The notes under the pieces were generated by a model. The model saw nothing but the letters and a program-made list of their open reading frames with translations. It had not been told where the DNA came from and did no database searches. The position numbers and the translations under genes were made by a program. 64,000 nt of DNA, from assembly GCF_007655135.1 (NCBI RefSeq), contig NC_045130.1, positions 12,896,001 through 12,960,000 of the forward strand. Reading direction: 5' to 3'. Shown here one piece after another: positions 34,498 to 46,139 of the stretch (its first letter is position 1; the number at the start of each line of letters is the position of its first letter). This DNA comes from Punica granatum (lineage: Eukaryota; Streptophyta; Magnoliopsida; Myrtales; Lythraceae).

Positions 34498-34830
34498 GTT
34501 TTTTTTTTTTTGAAGTACGGGGAATACATTAAGATAATAATTTAGGCAATACAAAAGTGAGGTATGATAACCCAACAACATCCCGAACAACAGCAAATCG
34601 AGCCCTATAGAACAAAGTTTAAATCTGTGAAGACCAAGAGGAACCAAGAGTGCACGACTTGCAAGCCAATCGATGCACACATTAGCTTCTCGATATACCT
34701 GTCGCGCTACCCCAATCCAGTCGCATTGAAGCTACTTCCTTATGTTTCTTGCTATAGCGCCATTCCAGCCCCACAGGTAGCATTCCAATACACTCACTGG
34801 CCCTAATTGTAACTTTTCCAGAAAAAGAGA
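34498..34830 (-). pseudogene. LINE/RNase H 3' remnant with poly-A
   Basis: The minus strand reads EANVCIDWLASRALLVPLG..., the ExNxxAD-type C-terminal motif of LINE-linked RNase H. It is followed by a short 3' UTR and a poly-A tail, seen on the plus strand as the T-run at about 34500-34511. Upstream coding sequence is truncated near 34830 and contains frame breaks. Confidence 0.65.
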
Positions 34831-35354
34831 AATGCATACAAACTCTTTGTTTCCAAACCGTCCACTTTTCTTTCCATCCAGCAAATGAATACGATTCGGT
34901 TGACACTCCCCTTCAGTTTCCTACCTTGACACCCCCTTTTTCCTATATAACACGGTTATTCGTCTTTCGTTGGATTTATTCTTCTCCAGTAAATATCAAT
35001 TGTTGGACTAAGGATCAGGCGTTCCGCTAGCAGGATACCAATAGACGCAATATACTGCTAGTAAAACACGCATCCATCAGTAAAATCGAGCAGAGCCTAA
35101 CACATTCTCCCGAAAGGCCTGAAATTCATCCAGATAATGTGTTCCGACAGAATACAAATCTATCTGTTTTCACACATAAGGAAAAGCGTTCCTGATGAAC
35201 AGTACAGTTCGAACAAAACTTTTGCAGATCAAGAAGGGAAAGAAAAAGCAGAGCACCACCATTCCTTTCCTCCCTCAAGCCCAAGAAAGATGAAACAAAA
35301 CAAGACATTTTATATGCTACAAATTACAAAGATAAGTCCTGGTTCTGTCGGGTA
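34831..35354. other. Intergenic and 3' flank of the PMT gene
   Basis: No separate gene. The part adjoining 35354 probably includes the PMT 3' UTR. Confidence 0.5.
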
Positions 35355-38300
35355 CTAAAGCTGCTTCTGTTTCGGTTCACCAGTCCAGTACGATTTCACG
35401 GCCACAAGGAGTTTCTCCGGGTTGAAGGGTCCGCTCTCGTGGTCCATGATCTGGCTCTTCCACCTCATTCCATCCGTTATGCTCTTGATCTTCACTAGCA
35501 CTTCCACCGTGTCCCTGAATATCACTGTCCCTTCAGGCCTCAGGATCCGGTCCATCTCCAGCAGTATGTAGGTAATGTCGCACCTGACAAGAAGGAAGGC
35601 AGTAAACACCCAATCAGCCTAGTTATTGGACATATAAGGACGGAAAACACGTGTGGTCGTGCCTTTACTAGTTCGGTGATCAAATGTGAGTTCCGTGTCA
35701 GGCGACCAGTTTTCCTAAAACTCAAGCCTATAAGAAACTGCATGGACATTAAAAAGTCTACAGATGAGATGATCTAATGGATGTGGAAAATGGTCTGACA
35801 TGCACAGACAGCACTTGGAACAGCAGAGAACAGAACCAGAAATTAAGCATTGATATATTGTTAAGCAATAAGTTTTCTAAAATCTTGACCAACTGTGTCT
35901 GTTAAGAGTTATCACTATTCACGGCTTAAATAACATACAGCTAACATATTTTAAGAAGAAACTCGATCACAAGTTTTTGGGTTACTGGGCTCTTGTCATG
36001 CCACTGTCTAGGTTTTGTCCTGGAGATCTCACGCCATGCTAAATCATTTAGCATTATCAAATCCCAACAGGTTGCCTGAAAACTACAGCAAAATGGGCCA
36101 GAAAGTATTGCATATGAGTGCTTGGTTTTACCTGTCCTGGTATATGCTGAAAATACCCCCAGCATGGATGAGATCGTAAGTCCTCGGGTAAGTTGAGAAG
36201 GCCTCACACCAGTTGTGGTAGGTCCCGATGAACCCACGTTCGTAGATCACCCCCAGGGTGTCTCTATCTGTGTTAGCTGGCACCACATTCATGACCCACA
36301 CAGGATACTTCACCAGGGCAGCCGCAAATCCTCCCAGGTTGGCATTCATGTCCATCATGTTGCGATACCTTCCCTGGGGCAGCGGGCTTATGATCCGCTT
36401 GTAGTGTGACACCCTGTCCTTCCAGAGCTCATTGTCCTCCTGGAACTTCTCAGGCGTGACTCCCGGAATAGCTCCACTGCTTATCCTTGGTGGGACTGCA
36501 AATGCCCGTTCAGGCCACTTCTGCAGAGCCCCGCCTGCAACGTCATCCGAGCTGCTCACCTCGGGTAGTGGAGTTATGCAAGGTTCCATGTCTTTATACC
36601 TTTACAGGACACAAGTCAGAAAGAGATCAGAACTCATGTACTCATCAATACAAGGCAATGCTTTATGGTTTGAAATTCACTATTCATAAAGATATGTCTG
36701 TCTGATTTGCAACAGAGTTCCTTATTTTAAATACCCATCGTTTCCATTCTAAAAGAAGGAATTGGAACTAAAATGAGCTCAAAAATGCATGACATTCTAT
36801 GATCACACGTGTGCACCAGGCACATCTTTCCTTGTTTTTCTGTTCATTTTGGAAAAGAGAAGGCATAGCAATGGAAAGCTTCCCTCTCTATTTGCAAAAG
36901 GAACCAGTATCTGCATGACATGATATTTCTTATGATGATAATTTGTAAATTGATGACAAAACTCTTAAATCTTTCTCCATATTAATTGAATAAGACGCAT
37001 CCTGATCATAGACGACTAGGCAAGCATTATCTATGAAGGAAACAAAGTGTTGAGATCGAAGGAGTACCAAGCAGCATCAGGGTTGTCCCCCTTGCAAATG
37101 TGCGGGGTTTTGTAAACGCTGCGGCTTTTGACGCATTCAATGTGGTTGAGAGGCTTCTGCCATATTGCGAGATCACCCTTCTCGATGACCTTAGTCCAGC
37201 AAAGCCGCTTGGCCACATCCTCTATAGCATCCTGCTCTGCCTTCAAGTCTTCTCGTGTCCTCTCCCAACCTCTCCAGTACTTCTTCCAGTGGATTGGTGG
37301 GCCTGAGAATACCCAGTAGCCACCAGGTCTCAGAACCCTGTCCACTTCAATGAGGTACAGCCCATCTATGGAAATCGAAAACGAAACACTTAATAGAATC
37401 AGGTAACTGTCAATAAATGACTGAAATAAAAGGGAAATGTTCACACTTCACACTCTCAAAAGCAATAACCACAATATAATTAGCGAAGAAGAGATTACCA
37501 TGCAGACAGATAGAGCAGTGAAAGCTAATTGAAATTATAACACGAAATTCAGTGATAGCAAGAATAAGTTTCAAGTGAATGCACGGAGTAAAACAATATT
37601 TTCATCAACATAGACCAACAGACTACCTGTTCAGCGTCGATAACATGACTTACCGAACTTATTCCAAGGAATCAAGCAACGAGAGCAGTGGGCCATATCG
37701 AATGCTCGTGCCGGATAAGGAAGCCTCTTTGAAGCCATGATCCCAATCATAGCAGGAACTCCCCGCTCAAGAGCAAACTGTACCTGTGCTTCATGGGTGT
37801 CCCTCGGGGCAAAGGACATAGTAATGACATCCCTCTTTAGCAGGTAGGCTCCCCAGCTCGCAACCTAAACAAACCCAATTCCGAGGAAAAGGAGACATAT
37901 TAGAAGTTCCAGTATGTAAAAGAAATGGGTCCTGTTTCCATTTGCTTTAGTTTTTGACAGAAAACAAAGGCAAGTTTGGTGCTTTTCACCCCATTGTAAT
38001 TGTAGAATTGCTATCTCAACTTTCATGCTTTTCAATGAAAAGAAAACATAAATAGCCAGCCAGAGGGGGGGGGGGGGGAGGGAAGAAACATAAACTTGAC
38101 AGTTTTTTCATAGCAATGAGGAACTACTTACACCACAGCCCGTATCAATTGCAGTTCTGATCTTTCCGCTTGTGAGAGGGATCAACTCGTTAATGTCATC
38201 GATATACGCATCAGCCCCACGAGGGAACATAGTCCCTCCACCAGGAAATCTGAACCGGTCACCCTCGACCTGGACCCAGTTCTGGACGGCTTTCTCAATG

Positions 38301-38824
38301 CTGAGCTCCCGGTGGGGAATATTGTCGTACCAGGCGTAGTCCCTGCTCTGAGGCCACTTGAATGGGGTCTTGTACTTAGGTGGGGCTGGGATGAGGCACC
38401 TAAGAAGCTCGTTTTTTGTAGGGCAGTGCCTCTCTCGGTACTTCAACATGTTCCGATCGAACTTCCTGCCCCGGACTGGGTCTTGACAAGGGGTGTACTC
38501 GCTGTAGGCCATATCGCAAGGTGGGATATTCTCAGCAGCAGGGCCCGAGTCATTCATTGCCACCTGATGGTGGCTCTCAAAGTCTAAAGCGGCTGATGAT
38601 CCCGAGGACGCCTGCCCGTCCACAGAGCCAGAGTTCTCAATGTTACATGCAAGTTTGTTGCCGGACTCGCCAGACGGGTTGACGGGGCCTGGAGGAGTGG
38701 TCTGCCAAGCTCCCAAGACATAGAAAAGTATGCAGAGGCCGCTCACACCGACGATGTAAGTGAGGCGTTTGCGTTTCGATTCAATGTGGTGAGGCTTTGG
38801 GGATCCGCTATACTCCTTGGCCAT
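35355..38824 (-). CDS. PMT-type Golgi methyltransferase (PMT18/17-like)
   Basis: Five coding exons in transcript order: 38824-38132, 37864-37654, 37365-37068, 36599-36132, 35583-35355. They total 1899 nt and encode 632 aa, with phases 0, 1, 0 (after DG), 2, 2 consistent and GT-AG introns. Family members are about 590-690 aa. [13 protein letters not shown] and a basic stretch precede a signal anchor (about residues 21-40), giving a type II Golgi topology. The PF03141 domain follows: [18 protein letters not shown], the SAM-binding [16 protein letters not shown] (about 225-240), [43 protein letters not shown] and the second Rossmann-like half, [15 protein letters not shown]. Such enzymes (for example QUA2/TSD2) are implicated in pectin methylation; the substrate here is inferred. 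The start is family-typical. An upstream in-frame Met at 38917 lies beyond a probable 5' UTR splice acceptor (ATGCAG just before AGAATCTAAC). It resembles Arabidopsis At1g33170 (from memory). Confidence 0.94.
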
Positions 38825-40292
38825 TTTCGAGTTAGATTCTCTGCATAAATTTACAAATATCAGATTTTGAAGCATACAAGTACAAGATTTTGAAGCAGAT
38901 GATGATAACAAAATCAAACCATCTAATATGCCTAAACTTTTTAATTAGTTGCTCACTATCCTTCTTCATCTCATGATTGAAAAGTTGCATCTTAAATGTG
39001 CCATGACTTATAGACAAAGGAGGAGGTACCCAAACAAGAATTCTACACGTCTAAACCATCTTGACCTCATGTTTTGCTATTCTGCAATGCTTATTGAGTC
39101 AATTGGGTCTAAAGTTCTTGGACGGGAAAGGAATCTTTAAACACAGAATGTATCGTGGTCTTGCCTCAGATTGAAGCAACCAGTCCAAAACATGAGATTG
39201 GACAGAATAGTTTTTTTCCTCAAAATGGTCCTACACAGAGGAAAGCAGCAACCCACACAGACATGGAATGAAATGGAATGGACAAGACTAATTTCCAGTT
39301 GAACAATCTTTTTCCCTTTTCTCTTTTCAAATACAAAACCTGGATAACCAGAGAGCAATCCCTGGACAAGAAAAGAACATTCAAAACTAAATTGCCTTAA
39401 AATTGCCCTGTGGTATGATATGAAGCTATTCTAGAAACAAAATCTCTTATTCACCCCTAAGAATGAGAAATTAGGAGAAGAAGGGGGGGAAAAAAACAAA
39501 GAGAGAGATCAAGAAGAAGAAAGGCAAGGGGAAAAAAATTTACTTGAGCTTCAGTGAAAATTGAATCTTTTCCACTCCCCACTAATTTACACTGACAGTT
39601 CACTCAGGCAAGCCCCAGAACTTCTTTCTTCATCACCCACCAAAACATGACAGAGTTCCCATCATATTTTTCAAGATTCTACAACCAAAAACAATAATAA
39701 TTATTATATTATTGCAATCCATTTCTCTCATTTTCACTGTCTCTCTCCCCAAATGCCACCCTCACCAGGTGGAAACCAGTAGAAAACATCATTGAGCCAT
39801 TTCATGTGACAACAATCATTAAAAATCTCAACTTTCTCTGTTTTTTCCTTTTTTCCATTTTAAATTATGGCAGCCCTAGTGAATAATAAAAGCCATAACA
39901 GAAGGGGGACCATACCTTGGGGAAGATTCTCAACAAAGAAACACAGTTCTATTCAAATCAAAACCACCATTGATGCACTTGGAAGCTGTGGTCTCATCTT
40001 TCATAACATCCCCGACAAGAAGAGGGATTTAACTGACAAGAAAAATAAAATATGGGCATGGCAGAAGACCAGTCAGGAACACGGTGGAACTGGCTAACGG
40101 ATCGAAGAGAAGGCTCAGAAAAATAAGCTATTATAATAAGGAAGGTGAAGTCAATGATGGGTATTGAGCCTCAGAGGGAAAGGCTGAGAGCCTCCGCCAT
40201 TACAGGAGGTGGTGACTGGTAACAGGTGACTGAGATAGTGAGGAGGAGAACCAGAGAGAGAGGAGGGAGGGAGTATGAATGCCAGAGGAAAG
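38825..40292 (-). other. PMT 5' UTR with probable intron, and leader
   Basis: The acceptor-like TTTATGCAG ending near 38844 and pyrimidine-rich leader sequence around 40200-40280 suggest the first non-coding exon lies roughly 1.4 kb upstream. A possible donor, CTCAA|GTAAAT, is at about 39540. A frame at 39867-40097 on the plus strand has no domain and is not called. Confidence 0.4.
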
Positions 40293-40300
40293 TATATTTA
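40293..40300 (-). promoter_or_regulatory. Candidate TATA box of the PMT gene
   Basis: TAAATATA on the minus strand, followed at about 30-40 bp by a CT-rich leader (TCCCTCCCTCCTCTCTCTC), a common plant transcription-start arrangement. Confidence 0.45.
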
Positions 40301-41561
40301 GAAAAGGAAAAGCAAGGAGAAGGAAAAATGGGGGATTTGGATTAAATTATTAATAAAAAAAGAATAAATTCTTTTCACAAAAAACAAACGAAAAGATTAA
40401 TTTTTTTTTATCTTGTTATTCTTAATTTTGCAATTATCCCAAAATAGAGAGGATTTGGTCTACAGAGAGAATAAAAATGGTACTGTGAGCACTGGGCAGT
40501 GAGCGTTTACAGGAGACAGACCAGCCTCAATTTGCTCTGCACCCCCCCTTATATTTCTGTCATTTTTTTAAAATAATAAATAAATAAATACATAAGTAAT
40601 ATAATTATATTTTTCCAAAATCTTAGCGAGTTATTGAATATATACACCGATATCGAGCTTCTCCTAAGTCGACATAAGTTGTTTTATCAGTAGCTTGATC
40701 TGAACCTCTTCTGGCCTTAGGGAAAAAGCATCGTAAGCTTAAATGTAGCATCTAGAAATTTATACTTAATAGAAATATCTCCTTATTGTATTCGTGGCTC
40801 AGCACGGTTACTTGCAAAAATCATGAAAGTATATTGTTCTCGAGTTTCTTGCTTTCTTTCAGCCGTGCTTTGTTAATTATTATATCGATATTCGCATATC
40901 AATGCGAATTTCTGCATTAACGTGTAATAATTGCATAAATTTGCCCGGGAATGAAAATTTTGTGGCAACTTAACATGGACCATTGATTGCAGTTGCCATC
41001 AAAGTTTTACATTTTTTTTTTGATGAATATCAAAGGTTTACATATTCACTAGCTAACACGGTCAGCTCTTTCTGTACAATTTGTGAAGGGTATGTTTGGC
41101 AATCAAGTATAAATAAAGAATTCAATATTTAATTACCCCATGAACAAGAATATAAAATACTTGCACTTGATTAGAAAAAAAAAAAAAGAGTCAGAGATTC
41201 TCATCTTTTGAGGTTCCCAACCAATGGCCAAAAGGAAGTGAGCAATTGGTCTAATACATCCTTTCTAGGTCGAATTTTCATTTATATTTTTTTTTGGATA
41301 AGAAATTTTCATTTATAAATTATTAGTCATCGTCTATGCTGGGTTCAGGTTTGCTAGGACATTTGTTTCATTCAATTGGTCGAATTCTCAAATCATTATA
41401 TGGGACCTCCCATGTCATATCCCTATTTTCATGGTCCCATAAATACAAAAAAAAAATACAAATAAGAATAACACTAAAATAAAAATAAAAATGATAAAAA
41501 CGACTCTTCCTTTTCTTCTTTTGTCCTATTTTTGTTTGCAACCGCAAAGAGTTTTTAGATA
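40301..41561. other. Intergenic, no gene seen
   Basis: Upstream region of the PMT gene. AT-rich, with poly-A and poly-T runs; no supported gene. Confidence 0.55.
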
Positions 41562-41569
41562 CTTTGAAT

Positions 41570-42115
41570 CAGTGTTATCAGAACCGGACCGGATGATGAA
41601 CCGGAAGGGGTACGGGGTCATGGGTTTATGGGTCCAATCGGGGGTTCGATGGGTCGGACCGCTCGTTTATTTAAAATAAAATAAATATTCATATTATTAA
41701 AAAAATTATGATAATTAAGATAAAAGTATGATGATTTTAAAGAAATATAACAATAGTATAAGAAAGTATCTATATTTAATATTTCTTACTTCAAAATAAA
41801 TATTTTATTTTAATAAGTACTTAAAAGTAGAGTTAAAAGAACAAAAAAGTGGTGGTGACTTGGTTGGTAGTATGCTAATATGAAAAGCAAGAGGTCATGA
41901 GTTCAAATCCTTACACAACCAACCAATTTTTACATTAAATAGGAAACCCATAGAACCGGCCGGTTTAATGAAATTTTGCTTAAAACCGGCCGGTTCAATG
42001 GGTCCGGCGGTTCAAAGCTGCCATTTCGGTTTTTAGGCGAACCGGACCGGACTTGGTGCCGGTTCCCGGTCCGACCGGTGGAACCGGCCGGTCCGGTCCG
42101 GTTCTGATAACAATG
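41570..42115. mobile_element. hAT-type non-autonomous element with perfect 8-bp TSD
   Basis: Inverted ends CAGTGTTATCAGAACCGG and CATTGTTATCAGAACCGG (right end inverted), flanked by identical octamers CTTTGAAT at 41562-41569 and 42116-42123. Both ends continue into GC-rich blocks of repeated ACCGGNCCGG/GGTTCNNTGG words around an AT-rich centre. No transposase is present. The frame at 41491-41679 crosses the left boundary and is not a gene. Confidence 0.85.
41852..41930 (+). repeat. tRNA-like segment inside the hAT element
   Basis: Contains TGGTTGGTAGTATGC (weak A box) and CATGAGTTCAAATCC (B box, close to GGTTCGANTCC), ending ACACAACCA. It looks like a tRNA-derived or SINE head fragment. A folded, functional tRNA is not supported. 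Confidence 0.4.
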
Positions 42116-42144
42116 CTTTGAATTAGCCTAAAAAGAAATATATA

Positions 42145-42405
42145 GAGTTCGCTTAGTACTTCAACTTTTCAATTGTCAGCACTTCACTACATGAATTTTC
42201 AAAATCGAGAATTTCATCCCTGAATTTTCAAACCATAACAAAATGATCCTTGTAACCATTTTTTTGGCCAACAGTTTGGTCCCTAAAAGGACCATTTTGT
42301 TATGATTTTTAAAAATTTAAGAACCAAATTCTCGATTTTGAAAATTCGTGTAGTCAAATGCTGACAATTGAAAAATTAGATGACCAAAGTGTCAGTAGAC
42401 TCAAA
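42145..42405. repeat. Fold-back inverted repeat
   Basis: Left arm TTTTCAATTGTCAGCA ... TTTTCAAAATCGAGAATTT ... ACAAAATGATCC is matched inversely by GGACCATTTTGT ... AATTCTCGATTTTGAAAATT ... TGCTGACAATTGAAAAA. The arms are about 100 bp with a loop of about 40 bp, as in MULE-type fold-back MITEs. Confidence 0.7.
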
Positions 42406-43174
42406 TATCTATCCATACGAGCCATAATCATTCTTCCTCTTCCCCCATTTTCGTTTCACGTAATCCCGTGGGATAAGGATTGAATATACTCAACATATTA
42501 CAGCTATAATCAGGTGCTCGTTAAATATTGTTTCGAAAAACAATCACATGAAATTGGGTGTAACTTCATCTGAAGCGTACATAAAATGCATATCAGAAAA
42601 GATACAATAAGAAAGAAAGAGAGATTGATCACGTGGAGCCTGCAATTAGGCTATATATAGAAACGAAACATTTGTAAATGTTATCTTGAAAATTTTCAAC
42701 CTGTGATTCTCAAAGTTGAGTATGGCCACTCTTCCGCAGGCATCCGAGGCATTCAATAGAGGCATCCGCAGGCCAAACTAGTAACAACAATAGGCACAGT
42801 AACACCTACAAACATAGGGATGAAATATAATCCGATCTGGTTAACGTGAAGTATGTATCATATCATATTTATTAACTTCAAATAACTAATATTATTTTGA
42901 TAAATACTTCATATAATTAATATGACTATTTGTTAACTACATATATAATATGAAGATATCATGTATAATGACACAGTAAATTTTGATAACGAAATAAAAA
43001 CAGCATGCAAAACATTTAAGCTAAGAATTGCATCAGTTTTCAATTACCAAAAAAGAAAGAAAAAGAAAAAAAAGAAAAAAAGAAAAAGAAAGAATTGCAC
43101 AGTATTCTATTTTCCCATTACATGTAACAATCACACGATTGTGACCTAGCGAATTCAGCTCACGTCCTCTCTAT
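42406..43174. other. Intergenic, no gene seen
   Basis: AT-rich, with an AAAAAG-rich purine tract at about 43050-43092. No supported gene. Confidence 0.55.
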
Positions 43175-43516
43175 TGATGCACTTCCAAGATGGATTCTCA
43201 GAGGTGCAATCGAAATCAAGAAACACAGCTCATAGAACAAACAGAAAATGGGTTAAACAGATCAGCACTCAAGAAGCTGACCCGAGATAAAAACTTACCA
43301 CCACTCGGAATAGGATTCAAGAGACAAAGATCTAGAATCTCACCACTTTTGGAGCACCAAAAGATAAAGAAACAAGAGGGACGAGGCAAAATTTCTCCCA
43401 AAATTCAACTGGCTTGTTCTTTCAATGGTCTAAGTCCCTAGAACACACTGAAACATTTCAACCTTAGTTAATTAAAATCTAACAACTTTCACAGAGATTT
43501 AAAGCCCTAAACATTC

Positions 43517-43682
43517 ATCAAGAGAGAGAATAACACAGTGGTATATCTTTCACCTAGTGACCAAGAGGTCTTAGGTTCGATGCCCAATGGGACTATTTGT
43601 GTCCCTTTATTAGATATTTAGAATTTTTATTTCAATACACTAGACCCATGGGCCTCTCTTGTAACCGAAAAAAAAAAAAAAG
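43517..43682 (+). mobile_element. SINE, family 1, with 15-bp TSD
   Basis: Inserted in the left LTR. Starts ATCAAGAGAGAGAATAACAC, has a box A-like GTGGTATATC and box B GGTTCGATGCC, and ends in an A-run after CTCTTGTAACCG. A perfect 15-bp duplication, AAGCCCTAAACATTC, flanks it (43502-43516 and 43683-43697). The undisturbed second LTR shows the empty-site structure. Confidence 0.9.
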
Positions 43683-43859
43683 AAGCCCTAAACATTCCCC
43701 ATACAACAATCTCTTATTTATTGCAACTCTTGATTTTTGCTCAACTATCATCAGAATTATCAATGGGTTGCGCTTCTCCATTTGGGCTACACGTCCTCGA
43801 TCACTTTTTTCATCATTCTCCCTTTATTGTAAAAGACTCGACCTCGAGTCTTCGCGGTT

Positions 43860-44381
43860 TCAGTCGAGCAGTCTGATGTATTCTTGCTTTTTCTTTGCTT
43901 GCCATTTGAGCATACTCTTTTCCCTGGAAACTCTCTCTTTTAGTTCTTCGTAAGTACAATTTTGTACTCCTCCTCTTCGCCAATATACCCTTTCGCTGAA
44001 TCGTTGCTCTCTTGGAGGATTCATGCACATTTTAACTAAGTTAGGTAGCTGAAAAGTTGCGAGAAACATCATTGCAGACTTTGATGCTTCATGACTTTCA
44101 CTGCGGTGGTCCCCATAGGAGAGAAATCCAATGTCAATACTTGAGTAAAGAAGAAGATCATCACTATCAGTCTCGGTTGATGTTGTTTCTCCACTCACAA
44201 ATACTACTTCTCCATGATCGTTGAAAACTAATTGTGCAGCATCTTCCTGTTCATCTTCTGGATATATGTCAAATATTGGATCAGCTTCATCACATGAGAA
44301 TTCTTCGATGTCGTAGGCTGGCCTAAAATCAAAGCTCCTTATTTGCATATCTTGATCCATGAAACGACACTTAGACAGCAT
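43860..44381 (-). CDS. Unknown 173-aa protein carried by the LTR element
   Basis: An uninterrupted frame starting 11 bp after the primer-binding site and ending about 34 bp before the PPT, so it fills the element. The N-terminal half is acidic (DIEEFSCDEADPIFD, PEDEQEDAAQL) with a Ser/Thr/Asp stretch (GETTSTETDSDDLL). The C-terminal third is basic and probably helical (CTYEELKERVSREKSMLKW, AKKKQEYIRLLD). No zinc knuckle, protease or polymerase motif is seen. It is not Copia or Gypsy gag by motif. It may be a divergent gag-like protein or a captured host fragment; I do not recognise it. Confidence 0.6.
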   Translation of the reverse strand: MLSKCRFMDQDMQIRSFDFRPAYDIEEFSCDEADPIFDIYPEDEQEDAAQLVFNDHGEVVFVSGETTSTETDSDDLLLYSSIDIGFLSYGDHRSESHEASKSAMMFLATFQLPNLVKMCMNPPREQRFSERVYWRRGGVQNCTYEELKERVSREKSMLKWQAKKKQEYIRLLD

Positions 44382-44866
44382 TTAGAACCTTGCTCTGGTA
44401 CCAAATTGATGCACTTCCACGATGGATTGTGCAATCAGAATGAAGAAACACAACTTGTAGGACAAATAGAAAACGAGTTAAACAGATCACTACTGAAGAA
44501 GCGGACCCGAGATAAAAACTAATCACCACTCGAAATAGGATTCAAGAGATAAAAGTTCTAGAGTTTCACCACTTTTGAAGCACCAAAAAATAAAGAAACA
44601 AGAGAGATGAGGCAAATCCGGCCAAATTCAATTGGTATTGTAGACTGAATTTAATGGCCTATGTCCCTAGAACACATCGAAACTACCATTTCAACCTTAA
44701 TTAATTAAAATCCAACAACTCACAAAGAGAATTAAAGTTCTAGACATTCTCCATGCAACAATCTCTTATTTATTACAATTCTTGGCTTTTGCTCAACTAC
44801 CATCATAATTCTCAATGGTTGAGCTTCTCTATTTGGATTACATGTCCTTGATCACTGTTTTCATCA

Positions 44867-46099
44867 TTTATTGTCTTTCTATTTGATTTCTAGCCTTAGA
44901 GAGGGATAATAATAAGTGGAAACGAAAAGGGCCAGGGCAGTTACTTGCATTCCTGATCTGGAACCCGGAAATTGTGGGTTTGATTATCATCATTAGGATT
45001 TTTGATACATTTTTATTTAGACCAGTGAATCTCCGATCGTAACTAAACAATATCAGGGAATTAAAACCCCAAATGGACTTTCTCTAGCCTAGAGGGTCCA
45101 TTGTGGCAGTCAGAAGAAGAAATGAATCTTTTTCTATTACAATTTCCAAAAGAGAAAAGAAGCGTAGTCACAACGCTCGAAATGATCTAATCTAATTAAT
45201 AAAAAAGAAGATGCCGAAAGAGTTTTACTATATAGTGGGTCAACTCAGTTTGACTGGATTAATCGGGGTTCAATTGAACTTTTGAATATCAAGGGTCACA
45301 TGAAAAAAATTAATCAAAAAGAATATAATGCAATAACACACGTATTCACCTATTACGCTTCATTTACCTTCCGAACCATTATTTTACTCAACTCAACTTC
45401 ATTTTTTACTCAATTTAACAATACAATTATTACTATTTTTTATCTTTTTCTCTAATTTAATAATAAATTTTCTGACTTACTTTTTTTAACCATTTTTATA
45501 ATTAATTTTTCAATAATAAATTTCACATATACATTTACATCTATATACATATTAATTTTTTAATAATAAATTTTCATACTTTTACATCTATATATACATA
45601 GATAAATATTCTCACACATCAATATATTCGTCAACAGTTACAATCATTGTACAAAATCAAGTTGAGTTCGATAATAATCCAACTCGAAAACCAAACGCAA
45701 ACTAAGAAATTTCAGATTTAGTGTTCATTTTGAAATTATTTATATCCCTTTATTAATTATTAGAATTTTTATTTTTATTATATCAGACCCATTAAATTTC
45801 TTCTGCAACTGAATAAAAAAGTTTTACAAAAAAACCAATAATTTCTCGTTGACTTCGTGCTTCTTTTCCATGAACGTCGAACGAACTGGAGATGCAATCC
45901 ATATCCTAATCGGTCGCTTTTAGGAATGCTTTCTGGTTGTTTATATAGTGCCCTATACATAGTAATTGTTAACAATACAGACGCGGCTCACGGGTCCGAT
46001 AGTCAATGGATTTTATTTCTTTCTTAATCCAAACTCAGTGGAAATAAATTTCAGTATATGTTTTTTTTATTAGGTCCAATGAAACTCTCTTATAACTAA

Positions 46100-46139
<40 letters not shown>

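Larger units (their letters stand above)
43175..44866 (-). mobile_element. Small non-autonomous LTR retroelement with unknown ORF
   Basis: LTRs at 43175-43815 (interrupted by a SINE) and 44407-44866, about 460 bp each, TGATGCACTTCC...TTTTCATCA on the plus strand. On the minus strand the order is LTR, primer site TTTGGTACCAGAGC (44392-44405), a 173-codon frame, PPT AAAGGGAGAA (43816-43826), LTR. The internal region is only about 590 bp and lacks gag or pol motifs. Flanking pentamers TCTAT and TTTAT agree at 4 of 5. The LTRs differ by roughly 13% by eye, so the insertion is old. It must have been mobilised by another element's enzymes. Confidence 0.8.

Noticed and set aside
38825..38917. N-terminal extension of the PMT protein to the Met at 38917
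   Set aside because: Family members start at MAK-like sequence just before the basic stretch and anchor. The extension crosses a probable 5' UTR splice acceptor and does not resemble the family.
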